From: Rhizobacter sp. SG703
GTDB lineage: Bacteria; Pseudomonadota; Gammaproteobacteria; Burkholderiales; Burkholderiaceae_C
Reading direction: 5' to 3'
Assembly (NCBI RefSeq): GCF_012275445.1
Contig: NZ_JAAZQK010000010.1
Coordinates: forward strand, 234,503 to 298,502
Length of the DNA: 64,000 nucleotides
In this document: one piece after another, positions 35,073 to 43,500 of the stretch
Position numbering within the stretch: the stretch's first letter is position 1
Layout of the letters: each line of letters starts with the position of its first letter
Program-made: the position numbers and the translations under genes
Notes under the pieces: generated by a model
Told to the model about the DNA's origin: nothing
Database searches by the model: none
What the model saw: the letters and a program-made list of their open reading frames with translations, nothing else

Positions 35073-36164
35073 TCAGTGGAGGGCGAGGGCGGCGCCGCTG
35101 TCGCTGAACAGCAGCGCGCGCGAGGCTTGCGGCACGAGGCCGATGTCCTGGCCGGCGCCGAGCCCTTCATGGTCGGCGGGCACGCGCAGCGAGACGGTGT
35201 TGGCGGTGCCGCGCAGCGTGGCATGCACGATGATCGAATCGCCGAGGTGCTCGAGCAGGTCGACGCGCGCGGCGAGGCCGTTCTCCACGCGGCCGATGCC
35301 GAGGTGTTCCGGGCGGATGCCGAGCACCAGCTGGGCCGAGGCGCCCGACGGCAGCCCGCCGGGCAGGCTGAGCGTGCCGGCCTGTTCGACGCGCAGCTGC
35401 ACCGCACCGGCGCCGGCGGCCGCGGCGACGCAGGGGATGAAGTTCATGCGCGGCGAGCCGAGGAAGCCGGCGACGAACTGGTTGGCCGGCTGTTCGTACA
35501 GCGACATCGGCGTGCCGACCTGCTCGATGCGGCCGGCATTGAACACCGCGATGCGGTCGCCGAGCGTCATCGCCTCGACCTGGTCGTGGGTCACGTAGAT
35601 CATCGTGTTGCCGATTTCCTTGTGCAGCTTCGACAGCTCGATGCGCATCTGCACGCGCAGCGACGCGTCGAGGTTCGACAGCGGCTCGTCGAACAGGAAG
35701 ACGCGCGGCTTGCGCACGATGGCGCGCCCGATCGCGACGCGCTGGCGCTGCCCGCCGGACAAGGCCTTGGGCTTGCGTTCGAGCAGGTGCGTGATCTGCA
35801 GGATCTCGGCGGCGCGGCCGACGGCCTTCTTCACGTCGTCCTTCGACTGCCCGGCGAGCTTGAGCGCGAAGCCCATGTTCTCGGCGACGGTCATGTGCGG
35901 GTACAGCGCATAGCTCTGGAACACCATCGCGACGCCGCGGTCGGCCGGCGGCACCTCGTTGATCAGGTCGCCGCCGATGCGGATCTCGCCCTGGTCGATG
36001 TCCTCGAGGCCGGCGATCATCCGCAGCAGCGTCGACTTGCCGCAGCCGGACGGACCGACGAAGACCGCGAATTCGCCGTCGGCGATGTCGAGGTCGATCC
36101 CGCGGATCACCTCGACCTTGTTCTCGTAGCTCTTGCGCACGCCGCGCAGGGTCAGGGTTGCCAT
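35073..36164 (-). CDS. Sugar ABC transporter ATPase, MalK/UgpC/MsmK type
   Basis: 363 residues. Walker A GPSGCGKST (about 38-46), signature LSGGQRQRV (about 136), Walker B VFLFDEPLSNLD and the H-loop VTHDQVEAM are followed by a C-terminal TOBE/regulatory domain (about 235-363) typical of CUT1 ATPases. It starts one base after the GH1 stop in the operon. It energises the two permeases at 37536 and 38389. Confidence 0.94.
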   Translation of the reverse strand: MATLTLRGVRKSYENKVEVIRGIDLDIADGEFAVFVGPSGCGKSTLLRMIAGLEDIDQGEIRIGGDLINEVPPADRGVAMVFQSYALYPHMTVAENMGFALKLAGQSKDDVKKAVGRAAEILQITHLLERKPKALSGGQRQRVAIGRAIVRKPRVFLFDEPLSNLDASLRVQMRIELSKLHKEIGNTMIYVTHDQVEAMTLGDRIAVFNAGRIEQVGTPMSLYEQPANQFVAGFLGSPRMNFIPCVAAAAGAGAVQLRVEQAGTLSLPGGLPSGASAQLVLGIRPEHLGIGRVENGLAARVDLLEHLGDSIIVHATLRGTANTVSLRVPADHEGLGAGQDIGLVPQASRALLFSDSGAALALH

Positions 36165-36165
36165 C

Positions 36166-37485
36166 TCAACTCTCCGTCTTGTCTTGGGTGCGGGCGATGA
36201 ACTCGCGGTACCAGTGCGCGCTGTCCTTCAGCGTTCGCTGCTGCGTCGCGTAGTCGACGTGCACCAGCCCGAAACGCTTCGCGTAGCCGGAGTTCCACTC
36301 GTAGTTGTCCAGCAGGCTCCAGTAGAAGAAGCCGCGCACGTCCACGCCTTGCGCAATCGCATCGCTCACCGCGCCGAGGTGGCTGCTCAGGTAGTCGATG
36401 CGCTGCGGGTCGGCCACCTTGCCGCCGTCGAGCTGGTCGGCGCAGGCCGTGCCGTTCTCGGTGATCCACACCGGCGGCAGCGGGTAGTCCTGGTGGATCT
36501 TCACCAGCAGCTCGGTCAGCCCCTGCGGGTAGTTCTCCCAGCCCATGTCGCTCTCGCCGCGCAGCTTCGGCGCCGGGCGCGGCGGCTCCTCGCTCGAGGC
36601 CCAGATGCGCGTGTAGTAGTTGACGCCGATGAAATCGAGCTTCTGCGCGATCACGTCGAAATCGTTTTCATGCGTGACCGGGTAAAGGTGCAGCCCGGGG
36701 GCCGTCGGGTAGCGCTTCAGGAAGATCGGGTCCATGTACCAGCGCACGAAGGTCGCGTACTCGCGCTCGGCCAATGCGATGTCGGTCGCGCTGTCGGTCG
36801 CGGGGGTCGCCGGCGACTGGTTCAGCACGATGCCCAGCGGCGCCTTCACGCCGGCCGCGCGCATCGACTGCAGCGCGAGGCCGTGCGACAGCAGCAGGTG
36901 GTGCGCGACCTGCACCGTGAGCTGCGGGTCCTTGTAGCCGGGCGCGAACTGGCCGTTGCCGTGGCCCAGGTAGGCGGTGCACCACGGCTCGTTGTGCGTC
37001 GCGATGCTGGCGACGCGGTCGCCCAGGCGGCGGCCGATCACCGCGGCATAGTCGGCGAAGCGATGCGCGGTGTCGCGCGAGCCCCAGCCGCCGAGGTCCT
37101 GCAGCCCTTGCGGCAGGTCCCAGTGGTACAGCGTCAGGTGCGGCGCGATGCCGCGCTCGAGCAGGCGGTCGACCAGCCGGTCGTAGAACGCCAGGCCCTT
37201 GTCGTTCCACGCGCCATGGCCGAGCGGCTGCACGCGCGGCCAGGCGATCGAGAAGCGGTAGCTGTCGACGTTCAGGCCGGCGATCAGCTCGACGTCGTCG
37301 GCCCAGCGGTGGTAGTGGTCGCAGGCAACGTCGCCGGTGTGGCCGTCGAAGGTCTTTCCCGGGGTGTGCGAGAAGGTGTCCCAGATCGACGGGCCGCGGC
37401 CGTCTTCACGGGCCGCGCCTTCGATCTGGTAGGCGCTGGTCGCGACACCCCACGCGAAGCCGCGGGGAAATTTCGGGTCGGTCAC
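36166..37485 (-). CDS. Glycoside hydrolase family 1 beta-glucosidase
   Basis: 439 residues, cytoplasmic. GH1 hallmarks are the N-terminal FPRGFAWGVATSAYQIEGA, the acid/base motif THNEPW (Glu166) and the nucleophile motif WITENG (Glu343). The start is a GTG with AAGGA about 8 nt before it. It lies between the permease and ATPase genes, so imported beta-glucosides such as cellobiose are probably cut inside the cell to glucose. An operator-like sequence (36657-36670) occurs within the gene. Confidence 0.94.
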   Translation of the reverse strand: MTDPKFPRGFAWGVATSAYQIEGAAREDGRGPSIWDTFSHTPGKTFDGHTGDVACDHYHRWADDVELIAGLNVDSYRFSIAWPRVQPLGHGAWNDKGLAFYDRLVDRLLERGIAPHLTLYHWDLPQGLQDLGGWGSRDTAHRFADYAAVIGRRLGDRVASIATHNEPWCTAYLGHGNGQFAPGYKDPQLTVQVAHHLLLSHGLALQSMRAAGVKAPLGIVLNQSPATPATDSATDIALAEREYATFVRWYMDPIFLKRYPTAPGLHLYPVTHENDFDVIAQKLDFIGVNYYTRIWASSEEPPRPAPKLRGESDMGWENYPQGLTELLVKIHQDYPLPPVWITENGTACADQLDGGKVADPQRIDYLSSHLGAVSDAIAQGVDVRGFFYWSLLDNYEWNSGYAKRFGLVHVDYATQQRTLKDSAHWYREFIARTQDKTES

Positions 37486-37535
37486 GGGTCGGGATCCTTG
37501 AAGAGAACGTCGGTAGAAACAGGCGTTGAAAGCGA

Positions 37536-38384
37536 TCAGGCCTTGACCGCGCCGGCGGTCAGCCCTTCGATCAGCCGGCGCGAGGCCAGCACGAACATCA
37601 CCAGCAGCGGCAACACGGCGATCGACGAGCCGGCGCAGATCGCGCCCCATGGCGTCTGGCCGGTGCCCTGCAGCGAACGCAGCGCCAGCGGCACGGTGAA
37701 CATCTCCATGTCGCGCATCACGATCAGCGGGCCGAGGAAGTTGTTCCATGCGCCGATGAACGTGACCAGGCCGAGCGTGCCCAAGGCCGGGCCGATCAGC
37801 GGCACGACGATGCGCAGGTAGATGCCGAACTCGCCGCAGCCATCGATGCGCGCGGCATCGACCAGGTCGCGCGGGATCGCCGAGCCGATGTACTGCCGCA
37901 TCATGAAGATGCCGAGCGCGCCGCAGGCCGCCGGCACGATCAGCGCCTTCGGCTGGTTCAGCCAACCGAGCCAGCTCATCGTCAGCGCGGTCGGAATCAT
38001 CCCGACGAAGCTCGGCAGCAGCAACGTGGCCATCACGAAGCCGAACAGCCGGTCCTTGTGCCTGAAGTCGTACATCGCGAACGCGAAGCCGGCCAGCGAG
38101 CAGAACAACAGGTTCAACGCGGTGATCGCCACCGCGATGTAGACGCTCCAGCTCAGGTTGCGCCAGAAGAACGGCAGCCGGTCGAGCAGCAGCTTCACGT
38201 TGTCGATGAAGGCGTTGCCGAACCACAGCGGCGGCGGCACCGACAGGATCTCGTGGTTGGTATGCGTCGCGAACACGAACATGAAATAGAACGGCGCCAG
38301 CATCAGCAGCGCGCCGCCGAGCACCACGGCGTAGGCGCTCGCGGCGCTGGCCGGGTTGGCGAAGCGGATCGAGGTCGAGCTCAT
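37536..38384 (-). CDS. Sugar ABC transporter permease, MalG type
   Basis: 282 residues with six helices. The EAA loop reads DAARIDGCGEFGIYLRIVVP and the C-terminus ends in RRLIEGLTAGAVKA, typical of MalG-like CUT1 permeases. The gap to the MalF-type gene is 4 bp, and the GH1 gene follows after 50 bp. Specificity is inferred from the beta-glucosidase in the operon, not from the permease itself. Confidence 0.93.
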   Translation of the reverse strand: MSSTSIRFANPASAASAYAVVLGGALLMLAPFYFMFVFATHTNHEILSVPPPLWFGNAFIDNVKLLLDRLPFFWRNLSWSVYIAVAITALNLLFCSLAGFAFAMYDFRHKDRLFGFVMATLLLPSFVGMIPTALTMSWLGWLNQPKALIVPAACGALGIFMMRQYIGSAIPRDLVDAARIDGCGEFGIYLRIVVPLIGPALGTLGLVTFIGAWNNFLGPLIVMRDMEMFTVPLALRSLQGTGQTPWGAICAGSSIAVLPLLVMFVLASRRLIEGLTAGAVKA

Positions 38385-38388
38385 CGCG

Positions 38389-39378
38389 TCAGGCCTTCTT
38401 TTCGCCGAGCAGGCGGTTGTTGCCCCAGGTGACCAGCGCGATCACCATGAACAGCAGCCAGGCGATGCTCGACGCGGTGCCGAAGTCGTTGTCGATGAAG
38501 GCCGTCGCGTACATGTGCATCGCCGCCGTCTTGCCGGCCTGGTCGAGGCCGCCGGTGCCGCCGGTCAGGATGAACGGCTCCTCGAACAACTGCAGGTTGC
38601 CGATGATGGTCAGCGTGACCGCGAAGAAGATCATCGGCTTGAGCATCGGCAGCGTCACGTAGCGGAACTGCTGCCAGGCCTTTGCGCCGTCCATCGTCGC
38701 GGCCTCGAACAAGTCCTTCGGGATCGTCTGGATCGCCGACAGGTACAGCACGGTGTTGAAGCCCACGTAGCGCCACCACACGACGAACGAGATCATCCAC
38801 TTCGTGTAGTAGGGCTGGCCCCAGTCGATGTTCTGCGACGGGAACAGCCAGCCGATCACCGGCACCTGCGACATCGCGCCGAGCGCCGCGTTGACCACGC
38901 CGTAGTCGCGCGAGAACAGCGACGAGAACACCAGCGAGATCGCCACCGTCGACGTGATGAACGGCAGGAAGTACGCGCCGACCACCGCGTTGCGCCAGCG
39001 GCCGAACGCGGTGTGCAGGAAGAACGCCAGCGGCAGCGCGACCGCATGCTGCGGCACGCCCGACACCACGGCCATCCACACCGTGTTGTAGAGCGACTTG
39101 CGGAACCAGTCGTCGCTGGTGATGACGTAGACGTAGTTCTCCAGCCCCACCCACTGCATCGCGTCGAGGCCGGCCGCCGGCTCCCAGCGGTGGAACGACA
39201 TGTAGATCGAGAACAGCAGCGGAAACAACCCGAACACCAGGAACAGGATGAAGAACGGGCTGATGAACACGTACGGCGCGATGTCGCGGAAGCTGCGGCG
39301 GCGCTTGCGCACGCCGGGCTGGGCAGCACCGAGTGGCGTCGTGGTCGTCGGGACCGTGGATTTGGGCATGGCCTGCAT
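38389..39378 (-). CDS. Sugar ABC transporter permease, MalF type
   Basis: 329 residues. After a basic N-terminus (KRRRSFRDIAPYVFISPFF) six helices follow; the EAA loop reads EAATMDGAKAWQQFRYVTLP. The first membrane segment and long periplasmic loop suit the MalF/UgpA partner. The start at 39378 is not backed by a clear ribosome site, and an ATG at 39369 is equally possible. Confidence 0.93.
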   Translation of the reverse strand: MQAMPKSTVPTTTTPLGAAQPGVRKRRRSFRDIAPYVFISPFFILFLVFGLFPLLFSIYMSFHRWEPAAGLDAMQWVGLENYVYVITSDDWFRKSLYNTVWMAVVSGVPQHAVALPLAFFLHTAFGRWRNAVVGAYFLPFITSTVAISLVFSSLFSRDYGVVNAALGAMSQVPVIGWLFPSQNIDWGQPYYTKWMISFVVWWRYVGFNTVLYLSAIQTIPKDLFEAATMDGAKAWQQFRYVTLPMLKPMIFFAVTLTIIGNLQLFEEPFILTGGTGGLDQAGKTAAMHMYATAFIDNDFGTASSIAWLLFMVIALVTWGNNRLLGEKKA

Positions 39379-39472
39379 GGTGTCGAGTGCAATCCGGACG
39401 CGGCGGCTCGCGCCGCGTCCGGTTGCTCAGTCAGCGTGAGTCGATCAGCGGGGAATCAGGCGGCGGCAGGGG

Positions 39473-40723
39473 TCAGCGGCGCACGCGCTTCTTGACCTGT
39501 TCCTGCGCATCCGCCAGGGCCGTCTTGATGTCCTTGTTCTGCTCGAGCACCTTGTCGAGCTCGGCATTGACGACGTCGTTGGCCACCGGGTCGTACTTGT
39601 CGACCGCGATCGCCTTGATCTTGTCGGCCGACACCTTCCACATCTGGCGCGCCTTCTGGCCGCCCAGGTACTCGATCGGCTGGTCGAGGAAGGGATCGCT
39701 CTGCGCTTCGATCAGCGACGGGAAGGCGTCCAGGCTGCGGAAGGCCTCGATCTGCATGCCCTTGTCCAGCGTCATGAACTTGATGAAGTCCCACGCCGCG
39801 GCCTTGTTCGCCGCCTTCTTCGGGATCGCATAGAACGAGCCGCCCCACGAGGCGTAGGCGCCGTTCGGCAGTTGCGCCGAACGCCACTTGCCCTTGGACT
39901 CCGGTGCCAGCCAGTTCGACAGGTGGCCGGCCAGCCAGGCGCCCATCATCTGCGAGGCGACCTTGTCGCGCTTGAAGCCTTCGCTCCATTCGTTGGACCA
40001 GGCGGTGATCTTGCCGTCGATGCCGGCGGTGCGCGCGGCCTTGGCGAGCTCGAAGCCCTTCTCGAAGCGCGGCGTGTTGATCAGCGGCGTGCCCTTCTTG
40101 TCGAAGAAGATGCCCTCGCCGTCCTTCAGGCCGGAACGGATGTAGATGTCCTTGATGTCGACCGCGCTCGCCAGCAGGTAGGCGCCGGTCGCGGCCTTCA
40201 CCTTCTTGCCCGATTCGATGTACGACTCCCAGCTCTTGGTCAGGTCGGCTTCGCTGACGCCGGCCTTGTCGAGCAGGTCCTTGCGGTAGAACAGCGCGCC
40301 CGGGCCGATGTCGGCCGGCATCGCGGCCAGCACGCCGCTGCCGCTCATGCCCTGCGGCACGGTGAACTTGGCGATCTTCGACGTGTACTGCATGCCGTTG
40401 TACGGCGCCTTGCCCAGGTCCTCCAGGCCGCCGGATTCGGCGAACTTGCCGATGAAGCCCACTTCCACCGCCATCACGTCCGGCAGGTTGGCACCGGTGG
40501 CCAGCGCCGTCGTCATCGCGGTGTGGTGGTCGCCGAACGCCAGGCTGGTCAGCTTGATCTCGACCTCGGGGTGCAGCTTCTTGTAGAGCGGAATCGCCGC
40601 CTTGACGGCCAGGTCGAAGCTCGGGAAGGACGCCACCGTCAGCGTCGTCGTGGTCTGGGCCGAAGCAGCCGAGGCCATGGCCAGCGCCGCGCTCAGCAGC
40701 AGGGGGTTCATCAGTCGTGTCAC
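39473..40723 (-). CDS. Sugar ABC transporter periplasmic binding protein (CUT1)
   Basis: 416 residues. A signal peptide (LLLSAALAMASAASAQ) precedes a family-1 solute-binding fold with LPDVMAVEVGFIGKFAESGG, MPADIGPGALFYRKDLLDKA and a late MMGAWLAGHLSNW segment. GTG at 40723 is preferred since GGAG lies 7 nt before it. It is the first gene of the operon that runs binding protein, MalF, MalG, GH1, MalK, porin. Three LacI-type operator sites lie upstream. Confidence 0.94.
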   Translation of the reverse strand: MTRLMNPLLLSAALAMASAASAQTTTTLTVASFPSFDLAVKAAIPLYKKLHPEVEIKLTSLAFGDHHTAMTTALATGANLPDVMAVEVGFIGKFAESGGLEDLGKAPYNGMQYTSKIAKFTVPQGMSGSGVLAAMPADIGPGALFYRKDLLDKAGVSEADLTKSWESYIESGKKVKAATGAYLLASAVDIKDIYIRSGLKDGEGIFFDKKGTPLINTPRFEKGFELAKAARTAGIDGKITAWSNEWSEGFKRDKVASQMMGAWLAGHLSNWLAPESKGKWRSAQLPNGAYASWGGSFYAIPKKAANKAAAWDFIKFMTLDKGMQIEAFRSLDAFPSLIEAQSDPFLDQPIEYLGGQKARQMWKVSADKIKAIAVDKYDPVANDVVNAELDKVLEQNKDIKTALADAQEQVKKRVRR

Positions 40724-40835
40724 GTCGTGTCTCCTGAGGTCTTTGTGGAACGCCGGGCGGGCTGCCTTTCGCTCCGTCGGCTGTTGTACAGGCTCGTGCC
40801 TGACGCGGGTCGAACTTCGGCCAGATCGGTTCGGC

Positions 40836-40867
40836 TGAAATCGATTTCACATCTGCAAACGATTTCA
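40836..40867 (-). promoter_or_regulatory. Two LacI-type operators before the sugar operon
   Basis: A perfect 14-bp palindrome TGAAATCGATTTCA (40836-40849) is followed 4 bp later by a second site with two mismatches, TGCAAACGATTTCA (40854-40867). They lie 113-144 bp before the binding-protein start. Cooperative binding by the LacI protein is inferred. Confidence 0.8.
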
Positions 40868-40993
40868 ACCGTGCCACAACGGGGTGTCAATCGACAAAAC
40901 CCGGAGTGCCGCACCAGTGAGGGAAAGTCCTCTCCGGAGTCACCCTGAGGGGAATCCGGACAGTCCTCGCTGACCGATTCATGGCGTCATTGC

Positions 40994-41007
40994 TGAAATC
41001 GATTTCA
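40994..41007. promoter_or_regulatory. Third LacI-type operator
   Basis: A second exact TGAAATCGATTTCA, 158 bp from the first perfect site. The spacing would allow DNA looping between the sites by a tetrameric or paired repressor, or it may serve the lacI-side promoter. Confidence 0.78.
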
Positions 41008-41314
41008 AGACAAGTAGGATTAGAAACGGGGGGCAAGCGGTGGTCAAGATGGTCCGGCTTGGGGAAATCCCCGAGATGGCGCAACTTGTTCCGGGCGCGT
41101 AACTGGCTGCCAGATAGCGCTGCAGACCAGCATTGGCGCCATTCCTGATATTTCGCAGGTCGGTGGCCGACGCCGCCTGCCCGCATTTCGTACCGGTGGA
41201 GACCGGCCATCTGTCCCGATCATGGTGCCATCTGGTTTTGGCAAGGTCATGAAAACGTTGCCATACTTGAAACCCCATGCAAAATCGCGAATCGCCCTAT
41301 CGCCACCGCACACC

Positions 41315-42346
41315 GTGACCCGTCCGAATGCCCGTTCGCCCCTGACCGTCCCGGCTGCCGTGACCCTGCTCGACGTGGCACGCGAGGCCGGCGTCTCGCC
41401 GAGCACGGTGTCGCGCATCCTGAACGGCACGGCCCGCGTCACCTCCGACAAGCGCCAGGCGGTCGAATCCGCCATCAGCAAGCTCGACTTCAAGCCCAAC
41501 CTGTTCGCGCGCAGCCTGAAGACCGGCACCACGATGACCATCGGCATCCTGGCGCAGGACATCGAGAGCCCGTTCTACACGCGGGCGATGAAGGGCATCG
41601 AGACCGGGCTGCTCGGCAGCGGCTACGCGCCGATCATCGTCAGCGGCCACTGGGATGCGCGCGAAGAGGCCGAACGGGTGCGGCTGCTGATGACGCGCCG
41701 CATCGACGGCGTCGTGATCCTCACCGGCCACATGGACGATGCGCAGATCGTCGAGTTCGCGCGCCACCAGCCGATCGTCGTGACCGGCCGCCACCTCGAC
41801 AGCCACAACATCATCGCGATCAAGCTCGACCAGGTGCGCGGCGGCTACCTCGCCACGCGCCACCTGATCTCGCTCGGGCACCGGCGCATCGCCCACATCG
41901 CCGGCGTGCGCGACCACGACGACGCGAAAGACCGCTACCAGGGCTACCTGCAGGCTCACGAAGAAGCCGGCCTGACGCCCGACCCCGAGCTGGTGGTGCA
42001 GGGCGACTTCACCGAGCCGGGCGGCCTGCTCGCGATGACGCGGCTGCTCGACGGCGGGCGGTCGTTCACCGCGGTGTTCTGCGCGAACGACCAATCGGCC
42101 TTCGGTGCGCGGGTGGTGCTGTACCGGCGCGGCATCCGGGTGCCGGACGACGTGTCGCTGGTCGGCGTCGACGACCTGCCGGCCGCCGCCTACCTGACGC
42201 CGCCGATCACGACGGTGCGCCAGCCGATCTACGAGATGGGCTTGTACGCGGCGAACGCGCTGCTCGGCATGCTGGGCCACACCGCCGAAGAGGTGCAGGT
42301 GCCGCCGCTGGAACTGATCGTGCGCGAGACGACGCGCCGGGTGTGA
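41315..42346 (+). CDS. LacI family transcriptional regulator of the sugar locus
   Basis: About 343 residues. The N-terminal headpiece reads VTLLDVAREAGVSPSTVSRI, followed by the hinge NLFARSLKTGTTMTIGI and a periplasmic-binding-like ligand domain. It is divergent from the sugar operon. The palindrome TGAAATCGATTTCA in the shared region and before the porin gene is the expected target. The start is uncertain: I take the GTG at 41315, because an ATG at 41249 overlaps an operator-like site. The ligand is probably a beta-glucoside, by context. Confidence 0.9.
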   Translation: MTRPNARSPLTVPAAVTLLDVAREAGVSPSTVSRILNGTARVTSDKRQAVESAISKLDFKPNLFARSLKTGTTMTIGILAQDIESPFYTRAMKGIETGLLGSGYAPIIVSGHWDAREEAERVRLLMTRRIDGVVILTGHMDDAQIVEFARHQPIVVTGRHLDSHNIIAIKLDQVRGGYLATRHLISLGHRRIAHIAGVRDHDDAKDRYQGYLQAHEEAGLTPDPELVVQGDFTEPGGLLAMTRLLDGGRSFTAVFCANDQSAFGARVVLYRRGIRVPDDVSLVGVDDLPAAAYLTPPITTVRQPIYEMGLYAANALLGMLGHTAEEVQVPPLELIVRETTRRV

Positions 42347-42351
42347 TCCGT

Positions 42352-42460
42352 GGGCCGAGCGCCGGGCCGCCCCAGCCGGACCGCGCAGGCGGGCTTGGAG
42401 CCGCGGCCATCGTTCCCCGCGGAGGATCGGTCGATGTACCCATCGACCGAGGGGTCGTCA
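42352..42460 (-). repeat. Dispersed structured repeat, copy 5 (diverged long form)
   Basis: Minus orientation, beginning TGACGACCCCTCG two bases after the HDOD stop. It has the best inner hairpin of the family, GGTCGATG-GGTA-CATCGACC. The outer pairing partner is CGCGGGG, and the second hairpin carries a different, diverged insertion. It ends 5 bp from the lacI stop. Confidence 0.85.
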
Positions 42461-42461
42461 T

Positions 42462-43277
42462 CTACCTGGCTTCGGCGTCTTCGATCTGCTGTTTGACTTT
42501 CCGGGCACCGCGCAAGACCAGCGTCTCGTCGAGCAAGGCCTGCGGCGCCACCGCGCGCGCCACTTCCTCGAGCGAATCCGGATCGGTCATCAGCGCATTC
42601 GCCAGCGCCGACAGCGCGCAGATCGAGCGCCGCGGCACCTGCGGCGGCAGTTCGCGCGTCGCGTTCACCGTCACATGGTGGCGCACGCTGGCCACGGCCG
42701 CCTGCGCCAGTCCCCAGCTTTCGCACAGTGCCGCGCCGAGCAGGTCGTGGCTGACGCCGAAGGCCTGGCTCTCGAGGTACATCAGTTCGGTGTCGTCCGC
42801 GGCCGACGCGAGCATCGGCTGGTAGACCGCCTGCGCGTGCTTGAACAGCACCGCCTTGCCGCATTCCTCGAACAGCCCGGCCGAATGCGCGCCCCACGGG
42901 TCGACGCTCAACACCTGGCCGATGCGGCCCATCAGCAGGCCGCGCACGCTGGCGCGTTGCCACATCGGTTCCAGTTCGGGCGCCGGCGGGAACACCGCGC
43001 GCAGGCCCATCTCGAAGGTGACGGCCGCGACCTCGCGCGTGCCGAGGTAGGTGACCGCCTGCTGCACGCTCTGCACGCGGCCCTTCAGGCCATACAGCGA
43101 CGAGTTGACCGCCTTCAGCACGGCCGAGGCCAATGCCATGTCGCTTTCGATCAGCCGGGCCAGCGCCTGCAGGTTCACCTCGTCCTCGGCCAGCAGCAGG
43201 GACAGCTTGACCAGCGCCTCGGGCTGGGCGGGCACGTCGATGTTCAGCGAACGCAGCTTGGGGTCGATGACAGGCAT
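42462..43277 (-). CDS. HDOD domain protein
   Basis: 271 residues. The HDOD core has SLLLAEDEVNLQALARLIES, DMALASAVLKAVNSSLYG and AVTYLGTREVAAV, then AGLFEECGKAVLFKH and SHDLLGAALCESWGLAQ. HDOD proteins are signalling adaptors related to HD domains, often tied to cyclic di-GMP and stress networks, and usually lack a catalytic metal site. The start at 43277 is chosen from the fold; the ribosome site is weak. It converges on lacI. Confidence 0.87.
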   Translation of the reverse strand: MPVIDPKLRSLNIDVPAQPEALVKLSLLLAEDEVNLQALARLIESDMALASAVLKAVNSSLYGLKGRVQSVQQAVTYLGTREVAAVTFEMGLRAVFPPAPELEPMWQRASVRGLLMGRIGQVLSVDPWGAHSAGLFEECGKAVLFKHAQAVYQPMLASAADDTELMYLESQAFGVSHDLLGAALCESWGLAQAAVASVRHHVTVNATRELPPQVPRRSICALSALANALMTDPDSLEEVARAVAPQALLDETLVLRGARKVKQQIEDAEAR

Positions 43278-43500
43278 GGCGGAATCCGGGTCGTAGAGCA
43301 GTTCTTCACGTTCGATGCTACGCAGCGGGGCCGCCGCCGATCCGTCGAACAGGCAGGAATTCCAGGCGTTGTTGGCACCTTTGGCGACTCGGCGACGATC
43401 TGCCGCACGGATTCGCCGACACTGCACGGGTTCATCCGCCGCCCACGACAGGCGGAGAACTCGATCGCGCATGAGCCGCGCCCTGGAGGGGGATGTCCTG

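Larger units (their letters stand above)
40724..41314. other. Regulatory gap between the sugar operon and its LacI gene
   Basis: About 590 bp with noticeably lower GC than the genes around it. It holds the operators at 40836, 40854 and 40994 and an imperfect one at 41250. Short open frames exist in several phases, but none has a ribosome site or a family I recognise, so I leave it as non-coding. Both divergent promoters must lie here. Confidence 0.6.

Noticed and set aside
40887..41278. Minus-strand open frames of about 100 codons before the sugar operon
   Set aside because: They cross the operators, lack ribosome sites and show no recognisable protein.
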